DNA of 32,239 nucleotides, taken from assembly GCA_902628525.1 (NCBI GenBank), contig CACOMZ010000008.1:1-32239 (forward strand), read 5' to 3'. The notes beneath the pieces were generated by a model that was not told the origin of the DNA, did no database searches, and saw only the letters and a program-made list of their open reading frames with translations. Of the stretch, positions 14,600 through 23,768 are shown piece after piece. The position numbers and the translations under genes were made by a program. Every line of letters begins with the position of its first letter. The first letter of the stretch is position 1. This DNA is from an uncultured Pelagibacteraceae bacterium (GTDB lineage Bacteria; Pseudomonadota; Alphaproteobacteria; Pelagibacterales; Pelagibacteraceae).

Positions 14600-15331
14600 A
14601 TGTTTACAACTTATAATTACTCTCCAAATTTTGATCTAAAAAAAAGAAAAACTAAAGACATAAAATTTATAGTTTTTCATTACACAGGCATGAGAAATGA
14701 GAAACAAGCTATTAAAAAACTTACTGATTATTCATCAAAAGTTAGTAGTCATTATTTTATAAAAAATAGTGGAGAAATTCTTACTTTAGTTCCTGAAACA
14801 TATATAGCCTGGCATGCTGGAATCTCTCAATGGAAAAAATATAAATCTTTAAATGCTAATTCAATAGGAATTGAAATAAGTAATCCTGGCCATAATTTTA
14901 AATATAAAAATTTTTCAAAAAAACAAATTTTTGCGATACTTAAATTAAGTAGATTGTTGCAAAAAAAATATGAAATACAACCTAATAATTTTTTAGGTCA
15001 TTCTGATATTGCTCCAAATAGAAAAATTGATCCTGGTGAAAAATTTCCTTGGAAATATTTATCAAAAAAAAAAATTGGCTATTGGCATAACTTGAATTAT
15101 CAAAAATTATTAAAACAGAGAATGATAGAAATTAGTAATTTAGAAAAGATTAAATTTATTAAAAATTTAAGTAAGATTGGATATACAAAACAGATCAAAA
15201 TAAGTAAAAAAGAAAACTTTAAAATTTTGTCTTTAGCTTTTCAAAGAAGATACAGACAAGAATTAATTAATGGCATAATTGACAGAGAATGTTTAAGTAT
15301 TAGCGAAAATTTGTTGAAAAGATTGAAATAA
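14600..15331 (+). CDS. N-acetylmuramoyl-L-alanine amidase, AmpD/AmiD type
   Basis: A 243-aa Amidase_2 family enzyme that cuts the bond between N-acetylmuramic acid and L-alanine in muropeptides. Zinc ligands and catalytic residues line up with AmpD: His27 ('FHYTG'), Glu92 ('SIGIEIS'), His134 ('LGHSDIAP'), Lys142 and Asp144 ('RKIDPG'), with the H-x9-D spacing preserved. The C-terminal 60-70 residues ('LSLAFQRRYRQELINGIID') look like a peptidoglycan-binding domain, as in E. coli AmiD. No signal peptide or lipobox is visible, so it may act in the cytoplasm on recycled anhydro-muropeptides like AmpD while keeping the AmiD domain layout. It is divergent from mlaA and upstream of rnpB. Confidence 0.9.
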   Translation: MFTTYNYSPNFDLKKRKTKDIKFIVFHYTGMRNEKQAIKKLTDYSSKVSSHYFIKNSGEILTLVPETYIAWHAGISQWKKYKSLNANSIGIEISNPGHNFKYKNFSKKQIFAILKLSRLLQKKYEIQPNNFLGHSDIAPNRKIDPGEKFPWKYLSKKKIGYWHNLNYQKLLKQRMIEISNLEKIKFIKNLSKIGYTKQIKISKKENFKILSLAFQRRYRQELINGIIDRECLSISENLLKRLK

Positions 15332-15368
15332 ATTTCCTTGAAATTTAACGTTTTGCTTATAAGTTCAG

Positions 15369-15729
15369 CTGGCCAGATAAACGACTTATCGCTTTAATTT
15401 ATATTAAAGAGGAAAGTCCGGGCTCTACAAGGACACAGTGCCAGGTAATACCTGGCGGGGGAAACCCTAGGGATAGTGCCACAGAAAATAAACCGCCATA
15501 ACATGGCAAGGGTGAAAAGGTGTGGTAAGAGCACACCGGTTCTATTGGTAACAATGAACGCTGGAAAACCCCACTGGGAGCAAGACTAAGTAGAGATGAC
15601 ATTGTTGAAAAACTAAAAGCCGTCCTTGGCTGGTCATCAGGGTTAGTTGCTTGAGCTTAAGAGTGATTTTAAGCCTAGACAAATGATAAGTTTAAATGAC
15701 AGAACCCGGCTTATAGTTTATCTGGCACT
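15369..15729 (+). ncRNA. rnpB: RNase P RNA (bacterial class A)
   Basis: The catalytic RNA that matures tRNA 5' ends. The P1 helix is closed by GCCAGATAAAC (15372-15382) and GTTTATCTGGC (15716-15726). The universally conserved segment 'GAGGAAAGTCCGGGCTC' near 15410-15426 (CR-I) and its partner 'AGAACCCGGCTTATAG' (CR-V) near 15701-15716 are both present. The internal 'GGGGGAAACCC', 'AACCCCACTGGGAGCAAG' and 'AGATGAC' stretches fit the P7-P15 region of alphaproteobacterial RNAs. A -10-like TATAAG at 15358-15363 sits at the right distance for a start near 15369. End points are accurate to a few bases. The antisense reading frame across it is not a gene. Confidence 0.97.
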
Positions 15730-15875
15730 CTAAATTTAAAAAGTAAAAAATTAATTTAAATATTTTCTAAGACAAAATTATAGAATTAAACTGACTACAG
15801 TTACTCAGCCTCATATATTTCACCATTATCAAATTTGTATCAGAAAGAGACTGAATTTACGCCCAGAATCAACAT

Positions 15876-15904
15876 TTGACTATCATTTTAATTACCCATA
15901 TATT
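15876..15904 (+). promoter_or_regulatory. Sigma70-type promoter of the dcw operon
   Basis: TTGACT (15876-15881) and TATATT (15899-15904) are separated by exactly 17 bp. They predict a start near 15911 and a leader of about 36 bases before the mraZ ATG. The first MraZ box overlaps the spacer and the second overlaps the -10, as expected for autorepression. Confidence 0.75.
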
Positions 15905-15918
15905 CCCATATATTCCCA
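15894..15918 (-). promoter_or_regulatory. MraZ operator: three TGGGN boxes
   Basis: On the minus strand the sequence reads TGGGA-ATATA-TGGGA-ATATA-TGGGT: three boxes at 15914-15918, 15904-15908 and 15894-15898, each separated by 5 bp and so on the same helical face. This is the known MraZ recognition arrangement (direct TGGGN repeats with 5-nt spacers). It lies over the -10 element of the promoter in front of mraZ, so MraZ should repress its own operon. Confidence 0.85.
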
Positions 15919-15946
15919 ATTATGGAATTTATGAATTTGAAAATAT

Positions 15947-16405
15947 ATGTTTTTATCTACTTACGAGAACAAATTAGACAAAAAAGGGAGAGTGTCTGTG
16001 CCTGCTAGTTTTAGGTCACACTTGTCTAACTTAGGTTATAATGGTGTTATTTGTTATCCATCTTTTAATAATTCATCAATAGAAGCATGTTCTCAAGATA
16101 GAATTGAGAAAATTTCTACAGCAATAGACTCATTAAATCCATTTGAAGAAAAAAGAGATTATTTTGCAACATCTATTTTAGCAGAGAGTATAAATTTACA
16201 GTTTGATAGCGAAGGAAGAATTTCACTATCTTCTAAATTGCTAAAACATGCAAAAATTAGAAATAGCATGTTGTTTGTTGGTCAAGGACAAACATTTCAA
16301 ATATGGGAACCAACAGCATTTGAAAAATTTAAGGTAACAGCAAGAAAAAAAGCAAACATCAATCGAGCTAATCTTAAATGGGAGCTTCAATCAAATAAAC
16401 AATAG
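15947..16405 (+). CDS. mraZ: Transcriptional regulator MraZ
   Basis: A 152-aa MraZ, the ring-forming SpoVT/AbrB-type repressor of the dcw cluster. Both half-domains are visible with their DxxxR motifs: '[13 protein letters not shown]' (residues 11-23) and '[14 protein letters not shown]' (about 86-99). The N-terminus '[15 protein letters not shown]' is standard, which fixes the ATG at 15947, although no strong ribosome site precedes it. Length is normal. It is the first gene of the operon, 10 bp ahead of ftsZ, and three matching operator boxes lie upstream. Confidence 0.96.
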   Translation: MFLSTYENKLDKKGRVSVPASFRSHLSNLGYNGVICYPSFNNSSIEACSQDRIEKISTAIDSLNPFEEKRDYFATSILAESINLQFDSEGRISLSSKLLKHAKIRNSMLFVGQGQTFQIWEPTAFEKFKVTARKKANINRANLKWELQSNKQ

Positions 16406-16415
16406 GGGAAATAAG

Positions 16416-17900
16416 ATGACAATTAACTTTAAAGCACCAGAAATAAAAGAATTGCAACCACGACTTTTAGTACTAGGAGTTGGTGGCGCAGGTGGAAATG
16501 CAATTAATGAAATGATAGAACACAACCTACAAGGAGTAGAATTTATTGCAGTAAATACTGATGCTCAAGATTTAAAGTTAAGCAAAGCAAAATCAAGAAT
16601 TCAAATAGGTTTAAATTTAACTAAAGGTTTAGGAGCGGGTGCTAAACTTGACATCGGTCAAGCCGCCGCCGATGAGTCATTAAATGAAATTGTAAATACA
16701 CTTCAAGGCGCAAACATGGTGTTTATTGCAGCCGGTATGGGTGGTGGAACGGGCACCGGTGCTGCACATGTTATAGCCAGGGCTGCTAAAGAATTAAATA
16801 TTCTAACTGTAGGTGTTGTGACTCTTCCATTTTTATATGAAGGCCCTTCAAGAATGAGAAGAGCACAACAAGGTTTAGAGGAATTAAGAAAGCACGTAGA
16901 CACAATAATTGTTATTCCAAATCAAAACTTGTTCAAAATTGCCAATGAGCAAACAACTTTTGAAGAGTCTTTTAATCTTTCAAATAATGTTTTGATGCAT
17001 GGTGTTCAAAGTATTACTGATCTAATGGTAAGACCAGGTTTAATCAATTTAGATTTTGCTGATGTTGAAACAGTAATGGCATCAATGGGTAAAGCAATGA
17101 TGGGAACAGGAGAAGCTGAGGGAGAAGATAGAGCTCTTAAAGCTGCAGAGATGGCAATTAGTAACCCATTAATTGATGACTACACTCTTAAAGGCGCAAA
17201 GGGATTATTAGTTAATATAACTGGAGGCAAGGACCTTAAGCTTTTCGAGGTAGATGAGGCTGTTAACAAAGTTCGAGCGGAAGTCGATCCAGAAGCAGAA
17301 TTAATAATAGGTGCAATAACTGACTCTGAATTAGATGGAAAAATGAGAGTTTCAATTGTAGCAACTTCTTTAGATGGTCAGCAACCAGAATCGAAATCAG
17401 TGGTAAATATGGTTCATCGTATTCAAAACCGTAATCCTGGTTACTCTGATTTTTCAAATATGGGATCTTCTAAATCTTTTAATTTTTCAAACTCAATCCC
17501 ATCAAATCCAATTTCCCATGGAGCAAATGCTTTAAAGCTTGAAAATGAGGTTATACAAGAGCAAGAGGCCGATAGTTCTAATAATGAAATGATGAATGAG
17601 CAGGTTATGCAAAATAATAGCATCGAAACCGAGAGCATTGTTGAGGATAATTTAGTTAATGAAGCTGAAAAGTCATTTACGCAAGAAGCCATTGAAACTA
17701 GCAACAACGAAACTCAAGATATTACTATAGAGGAAGAAGGTTCTAATGACTTAAAAGAATTTGGAGTTGACTCTGATGCACCAGATTTATTTAGTTCGGA
17801 GACTGACAATTCAAGCCATGCTGATTTATTGTCCTCAAATGAAGAAGAAGAAGAGGATGATCTTGAGATACCAGCATTTTTAAGAAGACAAAAAAATTAA
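16416..17900 (+). CDS. ftsZ: Cell division protein FtsZ
   Basis: A 494-aa tubulin-like GTPase that polymerises into the division ring at the inner face of the cytoplasmic membrane. Visible are the N-terminal '[14 protein letters not shown]', the GTP-binding signature 'GGGTGTGAA' (109-117), the '[20 protein letters not shown]' region, and the T7 synergy loop '[10 protein letters not shown]' with Asp213 and Asp216. A long acidic, asparagine/glutamate-rich linker (about 330-480) leads to the conserved tail '[12 protein letters not shown]', which binds FtsA and other anchors. AGGGG precedes the ATG. It sits directly behind mraZ instead of at the end of the cluster after ftsQ and ftsA. This places it under the MraZ-controlled promoter unless internal promoters exist. 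Minus-strand frames here are shadows. Confidence 0.98.
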   Translation: MTINFKAPEIKELQPRLLVLGVGGAGGNAINEMIEHNLQGVEFIAVNTDAQDLKLSKAKSRIQIGLNLTKGLGAGAKLDIGQAAADESLNEIVNTLQGANMVFIAAGMGGGTGTGAAHVIARAAKELNILTVGVVTLPFLYEGPSRMRRAQQGLEELRKHVDTIIVIPNQNLFKIANEQTTFEESFNLSNNVLMHGVQSITDLMVRPGLINLDFADVETVMASMGKAMMGTGEAEGEDRALKAAEMAISNPLIDDYTLKGAKGLLVNITGGKDLKLFEVDEAVNKVRAEVDPEAELIIGAITDSELDGKMRVSIVATSLDGQQPESKSVVNMVHRIQNRNPGYSDFSNMGSSKSFNFSNSIPSNPISHGANALKLENEVIQEQEADSSNNEMMNEQVMQNNSIETESIVEDNLVNEAEKSFTQEAIETSNNETQDITIEEEGSNDLKEFGVDSDAPDLFSSETDNSSHADLLSSNEEEEEDDLEIPAFLRRQKN

Positions 17901-17918
17901 TGGTCTTCCAAGAAATAA

Positions 17919-18929
17919 ATGGATGCCACCATAGTACCGAAAATGCAAAAGCATTATCCGGTATTGCTAAAAGAAATTATTAGCGTTATTTCCCCTCAAC
18001 ATGGTGGCACATTTATTGATTGCACGTTTGGTCAAGGTGGCTATACAAAAAAAATATTAGATTTTCAAAATACAAAAGTAATAGCTATTGACAGAGACAT
18101 AGAGAGTGAAAAAATTGCTAATCAATTAAAGGAAAATTTTGAGGATAGATTTATTTTTAAAAATATTAAATTTAGCCAACTAAATAATTTAAAGCTCAAA
18201 AAAGAAAACATAAGAGGAATAATTTTTGATCTTGGTTATTCTTATACTCAAATAAAAGACTTAAAAAAAGGATTATCATTCGATGCTATCGGTAAATTAA
18301 ATATGCAGCTTGGATTAAATAGTTATTCAGCAGAGGATGCAATCAATAAACTAGAGGAAAAAGAATTAGAAAATATTTTTAAATTTTTTGGAGACGAAAA
18401 AGAATCAAAATTTATCGCACATAATATTATAAAACAAAGATCTAAAAATAAAATTGATACTAAAGTTTTGGTTGATATTATTGACAAATCAAAAAAGAGA
18501 AAAAATTTTAAAGTTCATAATGCAACTAAAGTTTTTCAGGCACTTAGAATATTTGTAAATAAAGAAATCAGTGAATTAATTTATGGACTTATTAATGCTG
18601 CCAAAGTTTTAAAAAAAGGAGGTGTTCTAGGCGTAGTTACATTCCATTCTTTAGAGGACAAAATAGTAAAATATTTTTTTAAAAGTCTTTCTGAAAATAA
18701 AAGCATTTCACGATATAGCCCAGTTATTGAACAAGTAGATACACTATTTAACTTAATTCAAAAAAAACCAATAACACCCTCAGATGAGGAGGTGAATGAA
18801 AACCCACCATCTAGATCCGCTAAATTTAGATATGCGATTAAAAAAAAAGATTTTTATAATTTTGATACCGATATAGATGAGCAATTTAGAAATTATATTG
18901 AAATTGAAAACTACGGAGACAAACTATGA
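17919..18929 (+). CDS. rsmH: 16S rRNA m4C1402 methyltransferase RsmH
   Basis: A 336-aa SAM-dependent enzyme (formerly MraW) that N4-methylates C1402 of 16S rRNA in the ribosomal P site. Signatures are '[13 protein letters not shown]' at the N-terminus, motif I '[19 protein letters not shown]', '[14 protein letters not shown]' (the family has DLGvSS), '[11 protein letters not shown]' (family RI.VN.EL..L), '[15 protein letters not shown]' and the C-terminal '[12 protein letters not shown]'. The ATG at 17919 adds eight residues before MQKHYPVLL; the inner ATG at 17943 is an alternative start. Its stop overlaps the ftsL start by 4 bp. Confidence 0.96.
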   Translation: MDATIVPKMQKHYPVLLKEIISVISPQHGGTFIDCTFGQGGYTKKILDFQNTKVIAIDRDIESEKIANQLKENFEDRFIFKNIKFSQLNNLKLKKENIRGIIFDLGYSYTQIKDLKKGLSFDAIGKLNMQLGLNSYSAEDAINKLEEKELENIFKFFGDEKESKFIAHNIIKQRSKNKIDTKVLVDIIDKSKKRKNFKVHNATKVFQALRIFVNKEISELIYGLINAAKVLKKGGVLGVVTFHSLEDKIVKYFFKSLSENKSISRYSPVIEQVDTLFNLIQKKPITPSDEEVNENPPSRSAKFRYAIKKKDFYNFDTDIDEQFRNYIEIENYGDKL

Positions 18930-19231
18930 AAAAGTTTGTTTTAGCAGTAGTGATTTTTTTTTTAGTCCTATCAACTGCAATAATAAAAAATACGACTAAA
19001 CAGATTGAAGATGAAATATTTACAGTAAAAGAGAATATTAGAATTTTAAAGACTGAATTTGAAAATGTATCCTTGGAGTATGATTATTTAAGTTCCTCAG
19101 AAAGGTTGGTTGAATATCAGTCTCAGTATTTTGAGGATGATCTAATTCAAAAAAATATTAACGACATAAGAGTCTACAATATTTCAAACGATGTAAATAA
19201 AATCCAAAATTTTAAAATTATTAAAGATTAA
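18926..19231 (+). CDS. ftsL: Cell division protein FtsL
   Basis: A 101-aa bitopic membrane protein: short N-terminus, one transmembrane helix ('[17 protein letters not shown]', residues 4-20), then a coiled-coil segment ('[20 protein letters not shown]'). Sequence conservation in FtsL is low, so the call rests on size, topology and position between rsmH and ftsI. It should act with FtsQ and FtsB as a scaffold that activates the FtsW-FtsI septal synthase. The start overlaps the rsmH stop (ATGA) and the stop overlaps the ftsI start by one base (TAATG). Confidence 0.85.
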   Translation: MKKFVLAVVIFFLVLSTAIIKNTTKQIEDEIFTVKENIRILKTEFENVSLEYDYLSSSERLVEYQSQYFEDDLIQKNINDIRVYNISNDVNKIQNFKIIKD

Positions 19232-20922
19232 TGGCTGATAATAAATCGAAATTAACTATAGAGGACTATAAAAGTGATTTTACATTTAAGAAAAAAGAAA
19301 ATGGATTAAATATTCAATTTAATCGTGTAGCCTTTATTTTCTTTATTTTTTTTATTATATATTTAATTTATATAATACACCTCGTTCACTTAGGTTCACG
19401 AAAGAGTAAATTAGAAAAAATCAATAATCTTCCTGAATCTAAAAATCAGCTTTATCGAGCAGACATCATAGATATTAATGGAAATTATTTAGCTAAGACA
19501 GTTAAATCGATTGATATTGGTTTAAAAACCTCAGATATAATCAATGAAAAAAAATTACTTTTAAGTTTAAAAATTATTTTTTCTGATAAAAATTTTGATG
19601 AAATTAAAAAAAAAATAAAAAGTAAAAAATTTTTTTATTTAGAGAAGAAAATTTCAGAGGAAAATTATGAAAAAATAATGAAATTAGGGGACAAATCTTT
19701 AGTTCCAGAAGAAAGAGTTTTAAGAATATATCCACAAAAAAATCTTTTTAGTCATGTTTTAGGTCAGATAGATGATGATAATAATGGTATTTCCGGATTA
19801 GAAAAATCGTTAAATGATGAACTTAGAAATTCAAAAGAGTCAATTAAACTTACATTAGATAAAGACATTCAATTTTTAATTAGAAAAGAATTAATCAAAT
19901 ATCAGGAAATTTTTAAAAGCAAAGGTAGTGCAGCAATTTTAATGGATGTTAATAATGGCAATATTTTATCATTAGTTTCTTTGCCAGATTTTAACCCAAA
20001 TGAAAGACAAAATATTACAGATGTAAATTATATTAACAGGGTAACTAAAGGTACATATGAATTTGGGTCTGTATTTAAAGCATTTACCTTTGCAAGCGCC
20101 TTAAATGAAAACGTAATTAAACCAGAGACTGAATTTTTAGATTTACCCAAATCAATTAAATGTGACAAATACAGAATTGGTGAGTATGACAATGAAATTC
20201 CATCAGATTTAACTGCAGAGCAAATTTTAGTTAGATCTGGAAATATAGGATCAGTAAAAATTGCTCAAAAAGTTGGCTCAGAAAAATTTAAAGTATTTTT
20301 AGAAAAAATTGGCGTGTTAACTGATATTAATTTTGATATTGAAGAAGTTGCTCCTCAAAAAAATTATGATTTTGGAAAATGCAGATTGGCTACAGCTTCT
20401 TTTGGACATGGAATAGCAACTACAATTCTTCAATTAGCAAAAGGTTATTCTGTTTTATCAAATGGTGGGTATGAAATTAATCCAACACTAATTTATAAAG
20501 AAAATAATTTTAATAAAAAAAATAAAAGAATTTTAAACAGAGGTATTTCAGAACAAGTTGTTAGTGCTTTAAGAAAAATTGTAAATACTGATGAAGGGAC
20601 AGCTAAATTTGCAGATGTTCAAAATTATGAAATTGGTGGAAAAACAGGAACTGCTGATCAACCTAAGGAAGGAGCATATTCTGAGGCAAAAATAAATACT
20701 TTTGCCTCTATTTTTCCCACATCAAATCCACAATTTGTTTTTGTTGTAATGCTGGATACTCCAAAAAAATCTAAAGATTATTATTATAAGTATAGACATC
20801 GAAAAGGAGGGTGGAAGGGTACACTTTATAATACTGCTGGCTGGACCTCAGTAGAGGTAGCTGGAAAAGTCATAGATAAAATTGGGCCTATTTTAGCCAC
20901 AAAATATATAGAGGTTAATTAA
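19231..20922 (+). CDS. ftsI: Penicillin-binding protein 3 (septal transpeptidase FtsI)
   Basis: A 563-aa class B penicillin-binding protein that cross-links septal peptidoglycan. A single membrane anchor lies at about residues 31-52, followed by the pedestal domain ('LYRADIIDINGNYLA') and the transpeptidase domain. Catalytic motifs are S280-V-F-K283 ('YEFGSVFKAFTF'), S336-G-N338 ('RSGNIGSVKIA') and K471-T-G-T474 ('IGGKTGTADQP'). Length is normal for FtsI. It sits between ftsL and murE-murF with no spacing to speak of and works with the FtsW encoded downstream. A C-terminal basic and aromatic segment ('DYYYKYRHRKGGWKGT') is lineage-specific. Confidence 0.96.
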   Translation: MADNKSKLTIEDYKSDFTFKKKENGLNIQFNRVAFIFFIFFIIYLIYIIHLVHLGSRKSKLEKINNLPESKNQLYRADIIDINGNYLAKTVKSIDIGLKTSDIINEKKLLLSLKIIFSDKNFDEIKKKIKSKKFFYLEKKISEENYEKIMKLGDKSLVPEERVLRIYPQKNLFSHVLGQIDDDNNGISGLEKSLNDELRNSKESIKLTLDKDIQFLIRKELIKYQEIFKSKGSAAILMDVNNGNILSLVSLPDFNPNERQNITDVNYINRVTKGTYEFGSVFKAFTFASALNENVIKPETEFLDLPKSIKCDKYRIGEYDNEIPSDLTAEQILVRSGNIGSVKIAQKVGSEKFKVFLEKIGVLTDINFDIEEVAPQKNYDFGKCRLATASFGHGIATTILQLAKGYSVLSNGGYEINPTLIYKENNFNKKNKRILNRGISEQVVSALRKIVNTDEGTAKFADVQNYEIGGKTGTADQPKEGAYSEAKINTFASIFPTSNPQFVFVVMLDTPKKSKDYYYKYRHRKGGWKGTLYNTAGWTSVEVAGKVIDKIGPILATKYIEVN

Positions 20923-20924
20923 TT

Positions 20925-23768
20925 ATGCTACTAGGAAACTTCTTTCATAACATAAATAAAAATTATAAAAAATTTTCTTTTTCAGGAATTTCATTTGACA
21001 CGAGAAGTATTAAAAAAAATAATATTTTTTTTGCAATCAAAGGAAATAGTATTGATGGTAATAAATTTATTCCTGCAGCAATTAAAAAAGGATCTAAAAT
21101 CATCGTAACCGAAAGAAAAAAAAATCAATTCCAAAATGGAATTTTGTACATTAATACAAATAATGTAAGAAAATTATTAGCTGAAACTGCTTTTAAAATT
21201 TATAATAAAAAACCAAAAAATTTAATTGCAGTTACTGGTACAAACGGAAAATCATCAGTTGCAGATTTTTATTACCAAATATTAAAATTAAATAATAAAA
21301 AAGGTGCTTCGATTGGCACATTAGGTATTAAATCAAAAAGTATTAATTTGAATTCATCTAATACCACAATAGATCCAATAAAATTGGCTAAAATATTAAG
21401 CAAGTTAAAAAATCAAAAAATAGAAAATGTAATTATGGAAGCCTCAAGTCACGGTTTAAAACAAAATAGATTAGACGGTTTGAATTTTAATTCTGGCGTA
21501 TTTACCAATTTATCTCAGGATCATCTTGATTATCATAAAAATTTAAAAAATTATTTAAAAGCAAAACTTTATTTATTTGAAAATCTTATCCAAAAAAAAG
21601 GTAATGTAATTACAGATCAATCAATACCAGAGTTTAAAAAAATAAAAAAAATTACAATTAATAAGGAATTAAAATTGCAAACAATAAATGATAAGAAAAA
21701 TAACCTAAAGCTTTTATCTCATAACTTTAAAGGAGAGGAGCAATTTCTCAGAATTAAATTAAGTAGTTCAATACAGAATATAAATTTAAATTTAATAGGA
21801 AAAGTGCAATTAAAAAATGTTTTAATGGCAATAATTGCAGCAAAATATAGTGGTGTTAGTTTAAATAAAATTTTAAATTCAATTTCAAAATTGAAACCAG
21901 TTGAGGGAAGATTTGAAAAAATTGGTAAAATTAAAAATCAATCTAAGGTAATTCTTGATTATGCTCATACGCCTGACGCTCTAAAAACGTGTCTTTTAAA
22001 TCTTCGAGAACAATTTCCTAATAAAAAAATTACAGTGCTATTTGGTTGTGGAGGAAATAGGGATCAAAACAAAAGATCAAAAATGGGAAAAATAGCGAGT
22101 GAATACGCAGATAGTATTGTGCTTACAAATGACAACCCTAGATTTGAAAATCCTCAAAAAATAAGACGAGATATTAAAAAAGGAATTAAAAAAAAGAGAA
22201 TTACCGAAATATCCAATAGAGTAATTGCAATAATAAAAGCTATTCATAATTTGAATTCGGGGGATATTTTATTAGTTGCTGGAAAAGGCCATGAAAAAAT
22301 CCAAGAAATTGGAAATAAAAAAATTTTCTTTTCTGATAGAAAAGTAATTCTAGACGCGATTAAAAGTAAAAATAATATTTTATCAAATAATTTTAAATTA
22401 AATTTGGTTAAAGAAGCAGCTGAAATTAAAAAATTGCCTACGTCAATATCTTTAAAAAAAGCAAGAATTAATTCAAAAGAAGTTCATAAAAATGATATTT
22501 TTTTTGCTATTAAGGGAAAAAAAAATGATGGTAATAAATTTGTTTCACAATCATTCAAAAGAAAAGCATCGTTAGCTGTAGTAAATAAAATTCAAAATAA
22601 ATTAAATAAAAGTCGTCAGATTAAAGTAAAAAATACTTTAAAGTTCTTAACAGAGATTTCAAAAACTTTCAGAAGAAATATTGATACAAATATAATAGCA
22701 ATTACAGGTAGTTGTGGCAAAACTACACTTAAAGAATTGTTGGGAAATGCATTAAGTCAAATTTCGAAAGTAAGTATTTCTCCAAAATCTTACAATAATA
22801 AATTCGGAGTTCCTTTGAGTCTTTTTAATATAAAACAAAACGATGAATTTGGAATTTTAGAAGTTGGAATGGATAAAAAAGGTGAAATTGATTATTTGTC
22901 AAAAATTATAGAACCAGATGTTGGTGTAATAACAAATATTAATTATGCACACGCTAAAAATTTTAAAAATATTAAACAAATTGCTCTGGCAAAATCTGAA
23001 ATTATTAACAATATAAAACCTCATGGCTACGTTGTATTAAATGCAGATGATATTTTTTTTCAATTACATAAAAAAATTGCAAAAGAAAAAAATATTAATG
23101 TAATCTCATTTGGTATTAGAAATCAGAAATCAGATATTAAATTTATTGATATTAGGCCTATTGGAAAAAAATTTAGAATTAATATCAGATTAAATAATAA
23201 AAAAAAATATTTCTTATTATCTAATGATTTTGAAAATAATATATATAATACACTATCAGCTATAGCAGTTATTAGTATTTATAAAAATATTTTTAAATTG
23301 AATGAAAGTATTTTTCTATATTTCAAAATACCTGGAGGCAGAGGAGACCATTCTGTTGTAAAATTAAATAATAAAAAAATTAATTTAATTGATCAAAGTT
23401 ATAATTCTAATCCGCTATCATTAAAATCGGCAATAAAAAACTTTGATAAATTAGACCCAAAAAATTCAAATAAATATTTATTAATTGGTGATATGTTAGA
23501 GCTTGGTAGTCACTCTAAAAAACTCCATCAATCTATTGCTCCAATAATTAATCAAACCAAGATAGATAAAGTTTTTGTTAAAGGTAAAATGGCTTCTTTA
23601 ATATTTAAAAATATATCAAAGGCAAAAAAAGGTAGGATTCTATCTAAAAAATCTCAAATTATTGAATTGATTAGAAAAGATTTAAATAATAATGATTATT
23701 TAATGATTAAAGCCTCACTTGCGACAGGATTTAACGACATAGTAAAAAGTCTTAAAGGGATAGTTTAG
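20925..23768 (+). CDS. murE-murF: MurE-MurF fusion: UDP-MurNAc-tripeptide synthetase / D-Ala-D-Ala ligase
   Basis: A single 947-codon gene carrying two complete Mur ligases. Residues 1 to about 480 are MurE: P-loop 'TGTNGKSS' (104-111), the probable carbamylated Lys214 ('YLKAKLYLFE'), 'LDYAHTPDAL', 'DNPR' (403-406) and 'AGKGHE'. DNPR marks meso-diaminopimelate as the third residue. Residues about 490-947 are MurF: N-domain 'NDIFFAIKGKKNDGNKFV', P-loop 'TGSCGKTT' (594-601) and 'IDQSYNSNPLSLKSAI'. Total length equals the sum of separate E. coli enzymes, so neither half is truncated. The two steps are consecutive in UDP-MurNAc-pentapeptide synthesis, so the fusion could ease hand-over. It starts 2 bp after ftsI, and mraY starts at the base after its stop. 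Confidence 0.96.
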   Translation: MLLGNFFHNINKNYKKFSFSGISFDTRSIKKNNIFFAIKGNSIDGNKFIPAAIKKGSKIIVTERKKNQFQNGILYINTNNVRKLLAETAFKIYNKKPKNLIAVTGTNGKSSVADFYYQILKLNNKKGASIGTLGIKSKSINLNSSNTTIDPIKLAKILSKLKNQKIENVIMEASSHGLKQNRLDGLNFNSGVFTNLSQDHLDYHKNLKNYLKAKLYLFENLIQKKGNVITDQSIPEFKKIKKITINKELKLQTINDKKNNLKLLSHNFKGEEQFLRIKLSSSIQNINLNLIGKVQLKNVLMAIIAAKYSGVSLNKILNSISKLKPVEGRFEKIGKIKNQSKVILDYAHTPDALKTCLLNLREQFPNKKITVLFGCGGNRDQNKRSKMGKIASEYADSIVLTNDNPRFENPQKIRRDIKKGIKKKRITEISNRVIAIIKAIHNLNSGDILLVAGKGHEKIQEIGNKKIFFSDRKVILDAIKSKNNILSNNFKLNLVKEAAEIKKLPTSISLKKARINSKEVHKNDIFFAIKGKKNDGNKFVSQSFKRKASLAVVNKIQNKLNKSRQIKVKNTLKFLTEISKTFRRNIDTNIIAITGSCGKTTLKELLGNALSQISKVSISPKSYNNKFGVPLSLFNIKQNDEFGILEVGMDKKGEIDYLSKIIEPDVGVITNINYAHAKNFKNIKQIALAKSEIINNIKPHGYVVLNADDIFFQLHKKIAKEKNINVISFGIRNQKSDIKFIDIRPIGKKFRINIRLNNKKKYFLLSNDFENNIYNTLSAIAVISIYKNIFKLNESIFLYFKIPGGRGDHSVVKLNNKKINLIDQSYNSNPLSLKSAIKNFDKLDPKNSNKYLLIGDMLELGSHSKKLHQSIAPIINQTKIDKVFVKGKMASLIFKNISKAKKGRILSKKSQIIELIRKDLNNNDYLMIKASLATGFNDIVKSLKGIV

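Noticed and set aside
15399-15602. Minus-strand reading frame inside rnpB
   Set aside because: It overlaps conserved RNase P RNA core segments.
16703-17707. Several minus-strand frames over ftsZ
   Set aside because: They are shadows of a highly conserved gene with no ribosome sites or recognisable products.
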